64,000 nt of DNA from JANSWY01 sp965267245 (GCA_965267245.1 OZ253939.1:1922001-1986000), one strand, 5' to 3'; positions 26,569-35,607 are shown, counted from the first letter of the stretch. Notes: generated by a model not told the origin, from the sequence alone. A program made the numbers and translations.

Positions 26569-27582
26569 TTAATTCAAACTGTAGATTTTTTGTTCGTCAT
26601 TGATCAATGCTTTGAATTTCTCCATCGCCTTACCTGACTCAAGGGACTCTCTTGCCTGATCAATCCCTTCTTCAATGGTTGATAACTGCTTCCCACAATA
26701 AATGGCAAGTCCTGCATTGGCAATAACTGCACTCTTTTGTGCCTCTGTTCCTTCACCTTTCAGAATATCCACAAATATTTTCGCAGACTCATCAATCGTT
26801 TGACCTCCTGATAATTCTTCTGCTTTTACTTGAGGAAGGCCCAGATCTGAAGGCTGTAGAATTTGTTCTTTTTTATTACTGATCATTTTAAAGCCTCCGG
26901 TGAGAGACACTTCATCATAACCATCCAGAGAGTGCAGGATGACAAAGTTCTTATCAGTTTTTTGATAGAGGTAACCATATAACCGAGCCAACTCCAAACT
27001 AAACACACCTACCAATTGGTTTTTAGGGAAAGATGGGTTTACCATTGGCCCTAGCATGTTGAAAAAAGTCTTAACGCCAAGCTCTTTCCTAATAGGTCCC
27101 ACATTTTTCATCGCCGGATGAAACAGTGGCGCGTGAAGGAAACAAATTCCGGACTCGTCTAAACTTTTAATCAAGGCTGATTTGTCATTGGTGAATTCGT
27201 AACCAAAATAGGCCAAAAGGTTGGATGACCCACAGATGGAGGACACACCATTATTGCCATGTTTCGCTACATTTTGTCCGGCACCTGCCACTATAAAAGA
27301 TGAGAGTGTAGAAATGTTAAATGTGTCTTTTCCATCACCACCAGTACCACAAAGGTCAATGGCATTATAACTTTCAATCTCTAATGGAATACATAATTCA
27401 AGCATGGCATCTCTAAAACCTTCCAATTCGTCAACAGTAATGCTCCGCATTAAGTAAACTGTCAGGAAGGCTGCTACCTGGCTTTGGTTGTATTTTCCCT
27501 GGGCGAGGTTTTTCAAAATCTCTTTTGCCTCCCCTCTTTCCAGTGATTTATGCTCGATGAGTTTATTCAGTACAGCTTTCAT
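26569..27582 (-). CDS. trpD: Anthranilate phosphoribosyltransferase
   Basis: A 337-residue enzyme with the PRPP-binding loop CGTGGDGKDTFNIST, the KHGNNGVSS flexible loop, and the conserved GPMVNP. It transfers phosphoribose to anthranilate. It is a stand-alone protein, not fused to the glutaminase. It follows trpG by five bases. Confidence 0.96.
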   Translation of the reverse strand: MKAVLNKLIEHKSLERGEAKEILKNLAQGKYNQSQVAAFLTVYLMRSITVDELEGFRDAMLELCIPLEIESYNAIDLCGTGGDGKDTFNISTLSSFIVAGAGQNVAKHGNNGVSSICGSSNLLAYFGYEFTNDKSALIKSLDESGICFLHAPLFHPAMKNVGPIRKELGVKTFFNMLGPMVNPSFPKNQLVGVFSLELARLYGYLYQKTDKNFVILHSLDGYDEVSLTGGFKMISNKKEQILQPSDLGLPQVKAEELSGGQTIDESAKIFVDILKGEGTEAQKSAVIANAGLAIYCGKQLSTIEEGIDQARESLESGKAMEKFKALINDEQKIYSLN

Positions 27583-27587
27583 GATTA

Positions 27588-28154
27588 CTAATTCTCAATC
27601 CAATTTTTTATTATTTCTTTTCCATGTTCAGTCAAAATCGATTCCGGGTGAAACTGAACACCTTTAACATTGTACTCTTTGTGCCGGATGGCCATAATGT
27701 TACCTTTTTCATCTACAGCAGTAATTTCCAGTTTGTCTGAAACATTCTTTGGATTTACTGACCATGAATGGTACCGACATACCCTAAATGATTCTGGCAG
27801 GCCATTAAATATCTTTTCGTCTTTGGTAGTTTGTATTGCTTGAGTAGCCACACCGTGATAGACCTCCGGAAGGTTATAAATACTTGATCCGAAAGCCTCA
27901 GCTATGGCCTGATGCCCCAAACAAACTCCAAGGATGCTCTTTTCCGCACCATATTTCTCCAAAAGAGCAGGCATTATTCCTGCATCTTTGGGCACACCCG
28001 GACCCGGTGAAAGCAAGATCTTATCATAGTTTCCCACATCCTCCAGTGAAATCTTATCATTACGATAAACATCAATGTCCATTTTCAACTCACGCAGTAT
28101 ATGAACGAGGTTGTAGGTGAATGAATCGTAGTTATCTAAAACAAGGATCTTCAT
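27588..28154 (-). CDS. trpG: Anthranilate synthase glutaminase subunit
   Basis: A 188-residue class I amidotransferase with LSPGPGVP (49-55), nucleophile C78 (GVCLGHQ) and the C-terminal QFHPES His-Glu pair. It could also serve p-aminobenzoate synthase, as in some bacteria, but its four-base ATGA overlap with trpE makes anthranilate synthesis the clear role. Confidence 0.95.
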   Translation of the reverse strand: MKILVLDNYDSFTYNLVHILRELKMDIDVYRNDKISLEDVGNYDKILLSPGPGVPKDAGIMPALLEKYGAEKSILGVCLGHQAIAEAFGSSIYNLPEVYHGVATQAIQTTKDEKIFNGLPESFRVCRYHSWSVNPKNVSDKLEITAVDEKGNIMAIRHKEYNVKGVQFHPESILTEHGKEIIKNWIEN

Positions 28155-29566
28155 AGTTGCTCTGCCTCCTCCAATGCTTTCTGTAATGCTGCCAACTTAT
28201 TATATACCTCCTGCACTTCACTTTTTGGATCCGATTTAGAAACAATCCCCGCTCCAGCCTGGAAAAACAATCGGCTATTCTGACTGAGAAAAGATCGTAT
28301 CATGATGGCATGATTAAAATCCCCATTAAAACCCATAAACCCGATGGCTCCTCCATAATACCCTCTCTGCACAGTCTCATACTGATCAATTAGTTGCATC
28401 GCTTTATGCTTTGGAGCACCGGACAGAGTTCCTGCTGGAAAAGTGCTTCCTACCATCTCTAATGGAATAGCATCTTTTTTCAGTTTTCCTGTCACTTTGC
28501 TTACGAGGTGAATGACATGAGAGTAATACTGAATCTCCTTGTAGGTCTCTACAATCACGCTATCACTGCTCTTACTCAAATCATTTCTCGCCAGGTCTAC
28601 CAGCATAATGTGCTCCGAATTTTCCTTCGGATCAGCGTACAGTTTCTTGGCTAATTGCGCATCTGCCTCATCATCCCCTGTCCTTCTGAAAGTACCCGCT
28701 ATTGGATAGATAGTAGCAGTATCTCCTTTTACAACAATCTGTGCCTCAGGTGAAGAACCAAATATTTTAAAGCTTCCATAATCAAAATAGAAAAGATATG
28801 GAGATGGATTAACTGATCTAAGTGCTCTGTACAGCTGGAACTCATCTCCGGTAAAACCAACTGAAAACCTTCTGGACAAAACAATTTGAAATACATCCCC
28901 TATGTCACAATGGTGGATGCCTTTCTTGACGATCTCGAGGTACTCTTCATCAGTGAAATTAGATGAAGTATCACCATTAGTTTTGAAATCAAAACTGGCA
29001 AAATTCTTACTTCTGATCAGATTGATGATTACATCCAATGTGGAACCATCCGTTTCTTCTGTGTAATGTTCAAAGACGTAAAGTTCGTTTTTGAAATGAT
29101 TGAGGACAATCACATACCGGAAAACAGAGTAATGAACAGCTGGGATCTCATATTCTTTCTTTTTGGAATCATCCAATGTTATATCTTCAAATTGCTCAAC
29201 CGCCTCATAAGACATGTAACCAAATAGTCCATTTTGAATAAAATCTACTTTTGGTTCTTCCGTTTGAAAAACCTGAGCATACTGATAAAGTAAGTCAGTT
29301 AATTCGCCAGATGATTGCACATCCTGCTCTTGCTTAATACCATCAGGATATGAAACTGAAACTTTTTTGTCTTTGAGTTGAAATGAAGAAATGGGCTCAC
29401 AGCATATATAGCTGTAACTATTGTCATTGCCATGATAATCAGAGCTTTCCAGTAGAAATGAGTTAGCAAATTTATCCCGAAGCTTCAGGTAAATGCTCAC
29501 CGGAGTGACCGTATCTGCCAACATTCGTCGGCTTTTCGTTTTTAGTTGGTATTTGTTTTCAAACAT
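28151..29566 (-). CDS. trpE: Anthranilate synthase component I
   Basis: A 471-residue chorismate-utilising enzyme. LLESSDY near residue 38 is the LLES motif of the feedback Trp-binding site, so allosteric inhibition by tryptophan is expected. The catalytic C-terminal half has SPYLFYFDYG, PIAGTFRRTGDDEAD, ELMLVDLARNDL-like HIMLVDLARNDL and TFPAGTLSGAPK. It makes anthranilate from chorismate with TrpG. It is the first structural gene after the trp leader and attenuator. Confidence 0.96.
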   Translation of the reverse strand: MFENKYQLKTKSRRMLADTVTPVSIYLKLRDKFANSFLLESSDYHGNDNSYSYICCEPISSFQLKDKKVSVSYPDGIKQEQDVQSSGELTDLLYQYAQVFQTEEPKVDFIQNGLFGYMSYEAVEQFEDITLDDSKKKEYEIPAVHYSVFRYVIVLNHFKNELYVFEHYTEETDGSTLDVIINLIRSKNFASFDFKTNGDTSSNFTDEEYLEIVKKGIHHCDIGDVFQIVLSRRFSVGFTGDEFQLYRALRSVNPSPYLFYFDYGSFKIFGSSPEAQIVVKGDTATIYPIAGTFRRTGDDEADAQLAKKLYADPKENSEHIMLVDLARNDLSKSSDSVIVETYKEIQYYSHVIHLVSKVTGKLKKDAIPLEMVGSTFPAGTLSGAPKHKAMQLIDQYETVQRGYYGGAIGFMGFNGDFNHAIMIRSFLSQNSRLFFQAGAGIVSKSDPKSEVQEVYNKLAALQKALEEAEQL

Positions 29567-29585
29567 TTGTCAAAGTGCTATAAAC

Positions 29586-29614
29586 AAAAAAACCCGCTGC
29601 GAACAGCGGGTTTT
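29586..29614 (-). terminator. Attenuator terminator of the trp operon
   Basis: On the minus strand AAAACCCGCTG-TTCG-CAGCGGGTTTT forms an 11-pair stem with a UUCG loop and a run of seven T. It lies 20 bases before the trpE ATG. Segment GCTGTTC of this hairpin can pair with GAGCAGC just after the leader stop (plus-strand 29642-29648; seven pairs, one G-U). That segment can also pair with CTGCTTGG over the Trp codons. The arrangement fits the 1:2, 2:3, 3:4 scheme. Confidence 0.92.
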
Positions 29615-29651
29615 ATATCTTATTTAAAATTGTACAATAGTGCTGCTCTGG

Positions 29652-29708
29652 TCAGAAATTATTTCCAAACCACCACCAAGCAGTACAATATGTGTTGTTC
29701 ATTTTCAT
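29652..29708 (-). CDS. trpL: trp leader peptide
   Basis: An 18-codon ORF with ATG at 29708 (a second in-frame ATG is codon 3). Codons 11-14 are Trp-Trp-Trp-Phe and codon 18 is Phe (AWWWFGNNF). It is followed by a stop, a competing RNA segment and the terminator at 29586-29614. Stalling on the three Trp codons would favour the antiterminator and allow transcription of trpEGDCFBA-aroF. Seen directly: codons and pairings. Inferred: the mechanism, by analogy with the E. coli trp leader. Confidence 0.92.
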   Translation of the reverse strand: MKMNNTYCTAWWWFGNNF

Positions 29709-29874
29709 TAGTGCTAAAGTAACGCAAGATTTGATAAGTGCAAATGAATCGATTCAAATTTTCAAAAAAATTCAAGCAAACTGTATTATTAGTGCAATCT
29801 TCATCTTAATTAACCTGGTTAGCGCTAAATTTTCCCATTCATAAAAAAACATTCACATGTTAATGAATCTTATA

Positions 29875-29882
29875 TAGATTTG
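29875..29882 (+). promoter_or_regulatory. -7 promoter element before the TerB-like gene
   Basis: TAGATTTG fits TA-N2-TTTG. The expected transcript start near 29889 is too close to the TTG at 29893 and supports the ATG at 29914 as the start of the next gene. Confidence 0.45.
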
Positions 29883-29913
29883 TTTTGGTAAATTGTACAA
29901 AATACACAACGGA

Positions 29914-30336
29914 ATGCTTCCTATTGAAGATCAAATAAGTTTATTAGTGCACCTTTCTAAAGCGGACCACTTTGTAGCAGAGCAGGAAAGTCAAATGTTA
30001 CATAAGGTAGGTGAAAGAGGTGGATTAACTCCTGAGCAGGTGGAGAATATCATCGATCACCCAAAGCCGGTTCCCAATTTGAGGGATCTTCCATCTGACG
30101 AGAAATTCAATTATTTGTTCAACACTATCCAATTAATGAAGGTTGATGGAAAGGTACATTCCAGTGAGATTACTTTTTGTGAGAAGGTAGCAATTAAGCT
30201 AGGATTCAAACCTGGTGTTGTTGCAGATCTATCTGCTTATATCTATAGCGACCCTGACATTGTTACCAATATCAAGTTCTTAAAATCAATTGCAGACCAA
30301 CACGTCATTCGCAATTACGAACAAGACAACGAATAA
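29914..30336 (+). CDS. TerB-like helical protein
   Basis: A 140-residue helical protein with the acidic pattern of the TerB/DUF533 fold (LLVHLSKADHFVAEQESQML and LMKVDGKVHSSEITFCEKVAIKLG: two repeats of a D-x-x-V/F-x-x-x-E motif that binds metal in TerB). It is cytosolic. Single TerB-domain proteins of Bacteroidota are uncharacterised, and no ter operon surrounds it, so I do not suggest tellurite resistance. Confidence 0.6.
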   Translation: MLPIEDQISLLVHLSKADHFVAEQESQMLHKVGERGGLTPEQVENIIDHPKPVPNLRDLPSDEKFNYLFNTIQLMKVDGKVHSSEITFCEKVAIKLGFKPGVVADLSAYIYSDPDIVTNIKFLKSIADQHVIRNYEQDNE

Positions 30337-30374
30337 CTCCATTTAATTCCAATAAACACAATCCCAATTTAATT

Positions 30375-32624
30375 TTGACATCAAGGAGCAACATTATTTG
30401 CATGGCTGTATTATGGCTATGCCACTTTATTTCTTATGCCCAGAATCCACCCGAGACCTCTACATTACGAATTCAGGAGGCAATAGACGAAATCACACTG
30501 GATGGTGAGCTGAATGAAAATTCATGGCTTGAAGCAGATTTAGCCAATGGCTTTTATCAGGTATTCCCAATAGATAACATTCCTGCGGAAGAAAAAACTG
30601 AAGTAAAACTTACTTACGATGATAAGTTCCTTTACATAGGCGCCATCTGTTACACTGAAGACCCTGACTACATGGTGGAATCATTACGTAGAGATTTTAG
30701 TTTCGGCAGAAATGACGTCTTTGCGGTCTATATTGACCCCTACAATGACCGGTCAAATGGTTTTTCATTTCAAACCACACCCTACAATGTCCAGCGTGAA
30801 GGTATCGTGACACTTGGTGGGGAGGTAGCAGATAATTGGGATAATAAATGGTACAGTGAAGTAACAAGGCATGAAGACCGTTATGTCATTGAAATGGCCA
30901 TTCCTTTTAAATCATTCAGGTACAATAGCCAAGAATTCTGGAATATCAATTTCCTAAGAAATCAGCCTAACAGGAACCAAACCAGCACATGGATTGCGGT
31001 TCCAGTTCAATATAGCCCCTCCGATTTGGTATACACGGGAAGATTAATCTGGGACAAGAATCCAAGTAGATCGAAAACCAATATCACTGTTATTCCTTAT
31101 GCAATTGCACAAACAGTGAAAAATTATGAAAATAACGAACCATCTGAGCAAAAGTTAAATGCTGGATTGGATGCCAAAATTGGAATATCTCCATCGCTCA
31201 ACCTGGACCTCACAGTTAACCCTGATTTCTCCCAGGTAGAAGTTGATCAACAGGTGAATAACTTAGGCAGATTTGAGATTTTCTTTCCGGAAAGACGACA
31301 ATTTTTTCTTGAGAACCAGGACCTTTTTGCGAAGAACGGATTCCCAAATAGCCGCCCATTTTTTTCCCGAAGAATTGGGATAATTGGTTCAGGAGCCAGT
31401 GCTCGACAAATACCAATTATTGCCGGTGGTAGGCTAAGTGGGAAGATTGGTAAAGACTGGAGGATCGGTTTGTTAAACATGCAAACTGATCGTGATAAAA
31501 TCATCAATGATGATGAGGAACTAGAAACATACAATGCCCAAAATTACACAGTAGGCGTAGTGCAAAGACAAATATTTGCCAGGTCTAATATTGGTTTGTT
31601 AATGGTCAACAGGTCCGCTACAAATTTCGACCCTAATGACACCACCGCTGTGTTTGAGAAATACAATAGAGTAATCGGGGTGGATTATAACCTGGCTACT
31701 GAAAACAATACCTGGGAAGGAAATGTATTTTATCATCAATCTATCAATCCTGAAAAAGAGAACAAAGATTTTGCTTCCGGGACATTCCTGGCCTATCGAA
31801 AAAGAAATTTTAGTATTGGTTATTTTCAAACACTTATTGGAGATAATTATAAAGCCGATGTAGGTTTTGTTCCCAGAACAGGTGCTTTCAATTTTGGTGG
31901 GTTTACAGAACTTAGATTATTCCCTGAATCCAATCCAAAAATTATCAGACATAGCCCTGGATTAAACTACAGTATCACCACCAACAGTAACTTTGAAGTC
32001 CTGGACAAGTCAATAAATTTAGGTTATGAATTGTATTTCACTAATACTTCGAGGATAAATGCTAATTATAACTGGCAATATGTTACACTCACCGGAACTT
32101 TTGCCCCAAACGGTGTAGAAGCAGATTCATTGCTGGAAGGAACGATTCATAAGTTTGGTAGGTTTGGGTTATCATATCAAAGTGATAGACGTAAAGTTTT
32201 CAATTGGGAATTTGGCATTACAGAAGGAAAATTCTACAACGGCAATAGAACCAATGGTTCCCTGGAATTGAATTATAGGTTTCAACCCATATTTAAATCA
32301 GGCTTGATTGTAGATTACAATTACATCAGGTTTCATAACACATTCAAAAATGTAGAATACTTATTAATCGGGACCCGGATAGACCTTACATTGACAAACA
32401 AGTTGTTCCTTACTTCATTTCTCCAATACAATGATAGAGCGGATAATTTCAATATAAACGCCCGTGTACAGTGGCGTTTCAAACCTGTTTCAGATATATT
32501 CCTGGTGTATACAGAGAATTACGGTGGTGATTTAAGGACAGATGATGTAGTACCCGGTTATCAGAATGGTTTCAAGAAAAACCGGGCAATCGTTTTGAAA
32601 ATCAATTACTGGTTGAATTTATAA
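30375..32624 (+). CDS. DUF5916 outer-membrane protein with N-terminal CBM9-like domain
   Basis: A 749-residue exported protein. With the TTG start at 30375 it has a complete signal peptide (cleavage after SYAQ, residue 23); the first ATG at 30402 shortens it. Residues about 30-225 resemble a carbohydrate-binding family 9 domain (ITLDGELNENSWLEA, RRDFSFGRNDVFAVYIDPY). Residues about 250-749 are a beta-barrel-like DUF5916 domain (LDLTVNPDFSQVEVDQQVNNLGRF split by strands, FFPERRQFFLENQ). The function is unknown. The combination is very common in marine Bacteroidota. Confidence 0.75.
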   Translation: MTSRSNIICMAVLWLCHFISYAQNPPETSTLRIQEAIDEITLDGELNENSWLEADLANGFYQVFPIDNIPAEEKTEVKLTYDDKFLYIGAICYTEDPDYMVESLRRDFSFGRNDVFAVYIDPYNDRSNGFSFQTTPYNVQREGIVTLGGEVADNWDNKWYSEVTRHEDRYVIEMAIPFKSFRYNSQEFWNINFLRNQPNRNQTSTWIAVPVQYSPSDLVYTGRLIWDKNPSRSKTNITVIPYAIAQTVKNYENNEPSEQKLNAGLDAKIGISPSLNLDLTVNPDFSQVEVDQQVNNLGRFEIFFPERRQFFLENQDLFAKNGFPNSRPFFSRRIGIIGSGASARQIPIIAGGRLSGKIGKDWRIGLLNMQTDRDKIINDDEELETYNAQNYTVGVVQRQIFARSNIGLLMVNRSATNFDPNDTTAVFEKYNRVIGVDYNLATENNTWEGNVFYHQSINPEKENKDFASGTFLAYRKRNFSIGYFQTLIGDNYKADVGFVPRTGAFNFGGFTELRLFPESNPKIIRHSPGLNYSITTNSNFEVLDKSINLGYELYFTNTSRINANYNWQYVTLTGTFAPNGVEADSLLEGTIHKFGRFGLSYQSDRRKVFNWEFGITEGKFYNGNRTNGSLELNYRFQPIFKSGLIVDYNYIRFHNTFKNVEYLLIGTRIDLTLTNKLFLTSFLQYNDRADNFNINARVQWRFKPVSDIFLVYTENYGGDLRTDDVVPGYQNGFKKNRAIVLKINYWLNL

Positions 32625-32629
32625 GCATA

Positions 32630-32655
32630 AAAAACCGAGCTAATGCTCGGTTTAC
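32630..32655. terminator. Bidirectional terminator between convergent genes
   Basis: AAACCGAGC-TAAT-GCTCGGTTT forms a nine-pair stem, with T-runs in both directions (TTTACTT to the right, TTTTTTATGC to the left). Its right arm covers the stop codon of the minus-strand gene at 32652. Confidence 0.8.
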
Positions 32656-32915
32656 TTCGTTTTTAATGCACTTTCGATATCAGTAATCAATTTCTTGGAT
32701 ACCTTTCTAGGGTTGTCTTTCTTGTAAGACTCAAGTGCCTTAAGAGCTTTTCCTCCGATTTCATATAATCCAACAGGATTTTTGTCGAAACTGTAGCTTC
32801 CAAGTACATAATCCAACTCTGACTGGATTTTTTCTTCGATTCCTAGAGACTCAAGTTTTTCTTTTGCCTCAACACAAGCTTTTTCGATTTTTTGTTCTGC
32901 GCTAATAGATGCCAT
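32652..32915 (-). CDS. Small helical hypothetical protein (87 aa)
   Basis: An 87-residue soluble, charged, helical protein (SAEQKIEKACVEAKEKLESLG, YEIGGKALKALESYKKDNP) with no signal peptide. I know of similar short Bacteroidota proteins only as hypotheticals. It is transcribed alone and shares a terminator with the DUF5916 gene. Confidence 0.6.
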   Translation of the reverse strand: MASISAEQKIEKACVEAKEKLESLGIEEKIQSELDYVLGSYSFDKNPVGLYEIGGKALKALESYKKDNPRKVSKKLITDIESALKTK

Positions 32916-33012
32916 GATCCTTAAAGTTTGATTTTAAAATTTTCACAAAATTACAGAAACACTATTCAATTATGCAATAAAACTTTAAAATTATTAACAA
33001 TTACATAATGAA

Positions 33013-34062
33013 TTAAGCCATTTCCAATACAGATTGCTTTTTCATCTGTCGATGAATCACTGCAAACCAAAGTGGTGGGATCAATGTTAACAACATCATT
33101 CCCGGGTATCCTGTAGGCATTTGCGGACTATTGTCCATATGCCTTAAAATCTGATATTTCCTACTTGCTAAATAATGATGGTCTGAATGTCTTGAAAGTT
33201 CAAATAACAATAACCTTCCCATAATATGATCACTATTCCAGGAATGAGCAGGCAACACTCTTTCATACCGACCTTCTTTACTAGCTTTTCTCGTTAAGCC
33301 ATAGTGTTCTATATAATTTACGGTTTCTAGTAGAAGAAAGCCAATAGTTGCAGCAGAAATGAAATAAATCATAATTTCCAGGCCAAAAAAGGCAAATACA
33401 AGACCAACTAACCCAATTTGAATCAATTGGAATTGTAGCATTTCATTTCTCAATGAATACTTCGGAAAACCCAGTTTTCTTAATCTTTGAAATTCAAGCC
33501 TCCAAGCTGACTTATATGAGTTTATAACTGACCTAATCCAAAATGCATACAACACCTCACCGTATCTGGCACTTGCTGGATCTTCCGGGGTACTCACATT
33601 TTTATGATGCCCCCGGTTATGCTCTATAAAGAAGTGCATATATAATGAAGTCAATAACAATGACTTAGCAAGGAACTGTTCAAATTTATTAGACCTATGA
33701 CCCAATTCATGTGCTACATTAATTCCCAATACACCACACATGATCCCCATACCAGAGATCCTTCCCATCAAATCAATTAATGATAAATCCTTCTCTCCAA
33801 TGCTGAATAAGAAAAATACCAAGAACCCATACTGTATAGGTACAATTAGATACAATAACACATCATAAGTCTTATCTTGCTTTAAATAGGTCTCTTGTTC
33901 TGAAGTATGATTAGAGTTGTCCGGGCCAACAAATAATTCTAGAAATGGTATTATGCCGAACGCATAAATTAAAGGTAGGAATGTGTAGATACCACTTTGT
34001 GTGAAAGATATATATACTGTAACCGGTAAGGTCAGTACCATTAAATATTTATATGATCTCAT
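33013..34062 (-). CDS. alkB: AlkB-type alkane 1-monooxygenase
   Basis: A 349-residue membrane di-iron enzyme with all family histidine motifs: HELGH (118-122), EHNRGHH (147-153), NYIEHYGL (249-256) and RHSDHH (291-296), separated by hydrophobic helices. NYxEHYGL is the motif that distinguishes AlkB from fatty acid desaturases. It should hydroxylate medium- or long-chain alkanes, or fatty compounds, at the terminal carbon. The required rubredoxin and reductase are not nearby. Confidence 0.9.
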   Translation of the reverse strand: MRSYKYLMVLTLPVTVYISFTQSGIYTFLPLIYAFGIIPFLELFVGPDNSNHTSEQETYLKQDKTYDVLLYLIVPIQYGFLVFFLFSIGEKDLSLIDLMGRISGMGIMCGVLGINVAHELGHRSNKFEQFLAKSLLLTSLYMHFFIEHNRGHHKNVSTPEDPASARYGEVLYAFWIRSVINSYKSAWRLEFQRLRKLGFPKYSLRNEMLQFQLIQIGLVGLVFAFFGLEIMIYFISAATIGFLLLETVNYIEHYGLTRKASKEGRYERVLPAHSWNSDHIMGRLLLFELSRHSDHHYLASRKYQILRHMDNSPQMPTGYPGMMLLTLIPPLWFAVIHRQMKKQSVLEMA

Positions 34063-34102
34063 TTGGGTTAAAGATTTCCCCTAAAAGATAATGGATTCTA
34101 CG

Positions 34103-34819
34103 TCAAAGTTCCAGTTTACCTAAACCAAAAAAATAACCCACCCGAAACCCAAAAACAACATGATTGGATGCATCTGGAATGCCTGAGGATCGCTCCCCAA
34201 AATTTAAAATATTTGTAATGGAATAGGAGGCTTCACCTGAGATTTGAATTTGTCCGAATGGAAAATCGCGAAAGAATCCTACTTCAAACAGAACACCAAA
34301 CCCATTATCATAATCATTTTGTTTGTCGAACACGTAAACATTGGACACCCCCACATTTAACACATCCGGAGTAGTAGTATCATCGTCTTCCGGAGTGTAA
34401 TTTGTATCTACATTTTGTAAAAACTCCCCATAAATACCTGGTGAGAAGAAAAATTTGAGGTTTTTGTTACCGAAATAGACAATCGCAGAAACTGGGATTG
34501 TCAAGTAATTCATCCGAACATTGTAACTAGGTGCTCCGGTATTGAAAATTTGAGAATAACCTTTCTGACTGTAGTTTACCTGTAATTGTATACCGGTGTG
34601 TAATTTTGTGTAACGCTTATATGGAAAAAATTTCACCGCTACACCCCCATGGACACCCGCGATGGGATTAGTTCTAATATTAGTAGGGAATGCCAGGTGA
34701 TTAAAATACACCTCTGAAAAATTTCCACCTCCTACAATTCCAATGTAGGTTTTCGTTTGAGCCAACGAAATCCCTACTATCACCAGCATTAACGTAGTGG
34801 TGATAAACTTTTTTCTCAT
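34103..34819 (-). CDS. PorT-like outer-membrane beta-barrel protein
   Basis: A 238-residue protein with a signal peptide (VGISLAQ-TKTY, residue 21) and alternating beta strands ending in an aromatic-rich C-terminus (NHVVFGFRVGYFFGLGKLEL). It fits the PorT/OMP_b-brl_2 group of small porin-like barrels. No T9SS role can be claimed from sequence alone. Confidence 0.65.
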   Translation of the reverse strand: MRKKFITTTLMLVIVGISLAQTKTYIGIVGGGNFSEVYFNHLAFPTNIRTNPIAGVHGGVAVKFFPYKRYTKLHTGIQLQVNYSQKGYSQIFNTGAPSYNVRMNYLTIPVSAIVYFGNKNLKFFFSPGIYGEFLQNVDTNYTPEDDDTTTPDVLNVGVSNVYVFDKQNDYDNGFGVLFEVGFFRDFPFGQIQISGEASYSITNILNFGERSSGIPDASNHVVFGFRVGYFFGLGKLEL

Positions 34820-34837
34820 TCCCTGCTTAAAGTTAAA

Positions 34838-34942
34838 TTACTTTTTCTTGTCTTTAGATTCCTTACCTTTCTTAGGTCTTCGGACACCAAAAGTACCTTT
34901 TGAGATTTTCCCTTTTTTGGTTTTTTTATCTCCTTTACCCAT
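34838..34942 (-). CDS. 30S ribosomal protein THX
   Basis: A 34-residue, very basic protein beginning MGKGDKKTKKGKISKGTFG and ending in a lysine-rich tail (KDKKK). The MGKGDxxTxxGKI(W/S)(R/K)GxYG opening is the signature of bTHX, the small 30S peptide first found in Thermus. It is shorter than most gene callers accept, hence easily missed. It sits just upstream of, and on the same strand as, the outer-membrane protein gene. Confidence 0.85.
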   Translation of the reverse strand: MGKGDKKTKKGKISKGTFGVRRPKKGKESKDKKK

Positions 34943-35082
34943 ATGTCATTTACATTTTGGTAACAATTCAAAATTATTGACATCCATGTCAAATTACAAA
35001 TTGAACGAAAACCATTAAATTTATTGTCTGCCAAACAAATTGGTTGAACAGAAAGTACAGTATTCTGAAAGTTTAGAAAAAT

Positions 35083-35562
35083 ATGGCAAAAGCATCTCCA
35101 GAGTTAATCATTGCAATAAGAAAAACCGCACTTAAATTAGAAAAAGGAGCCCCATACCAATGGGGACATATGGGGAGTTGTAACTGTGGAAATCTTGCCC
35201 AGGAAATCACCAAAATGTCTAAAGCAGACATACATGCATATGCCATGCGGGGAAGAGGTGACTGGAATGATCAGATCATGGATTTTTGCCCAACAAGTGG
35301 TATGCCCATGGACCTACTGATTAGTCAAATGTTGGAGGCAGGATTTTCCAGGAAAGACCTCATGAGCCTGGAAAAACTTTCTGATTCCAAAATCCTCGAA
35401 AGGATCCCTGACAAAATGCACCTCTATCAAAACAGAAGAGAAGACGTTGTTCTCTACCTGAATACCTGGGCAGACCTACTTCAGGACGAATTATTGAGTA
35501 AAATTGACATCCCTTCAGCTATCATTGGTAATGCTGTTAACCAAACTGTAACAGTTTCATAA
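35083..35562 (+). CDS. Conserved hypothetical protein, cytosolic
   Basis: A 159-residue soluble protein with a Cys-rich motif MGSCNCGNLAQ near residue 32, a second cysteine in MDFCPTSGMP, and a helical C-terminus (DVVLYLNTWADLLQDELL). The three cysteines and nearby His could bind metal, but this is only a guess. The family is widespread in Bacteroidota as far as I know and has no assigned function. Confidence 0.6.
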   Translation: MAKASPELIIAIRKTALKLEKGAPYQWGHMGSCNCGNLAQEITKMSKADIHAYAMRGRGDWNDQIMDFCPTSGMPMDLLISQMLEAGFSRKDLMSLEKLSDSKILERIPDKMHLYQNRREDVVLYLNTWADLLQDELLSKIDIPSAIIGNAVNQTVTVS

Positions 35563-35607
35563 ACAACACATTACTTATCAATTCTTTTGACCATCTATCT
35601 TTAGCCC

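Noticed and set aside
29914..30336. Tellurite resistance determinant
   Set aside because: Only a single TerB-like fold is present, with no other ter genes.
34816..35034. Minus-strand ORF of 72 codons
   Set aside because: It overlaps the THX gene in another frame. THX has a clear family signature, so this frame is a shadow.
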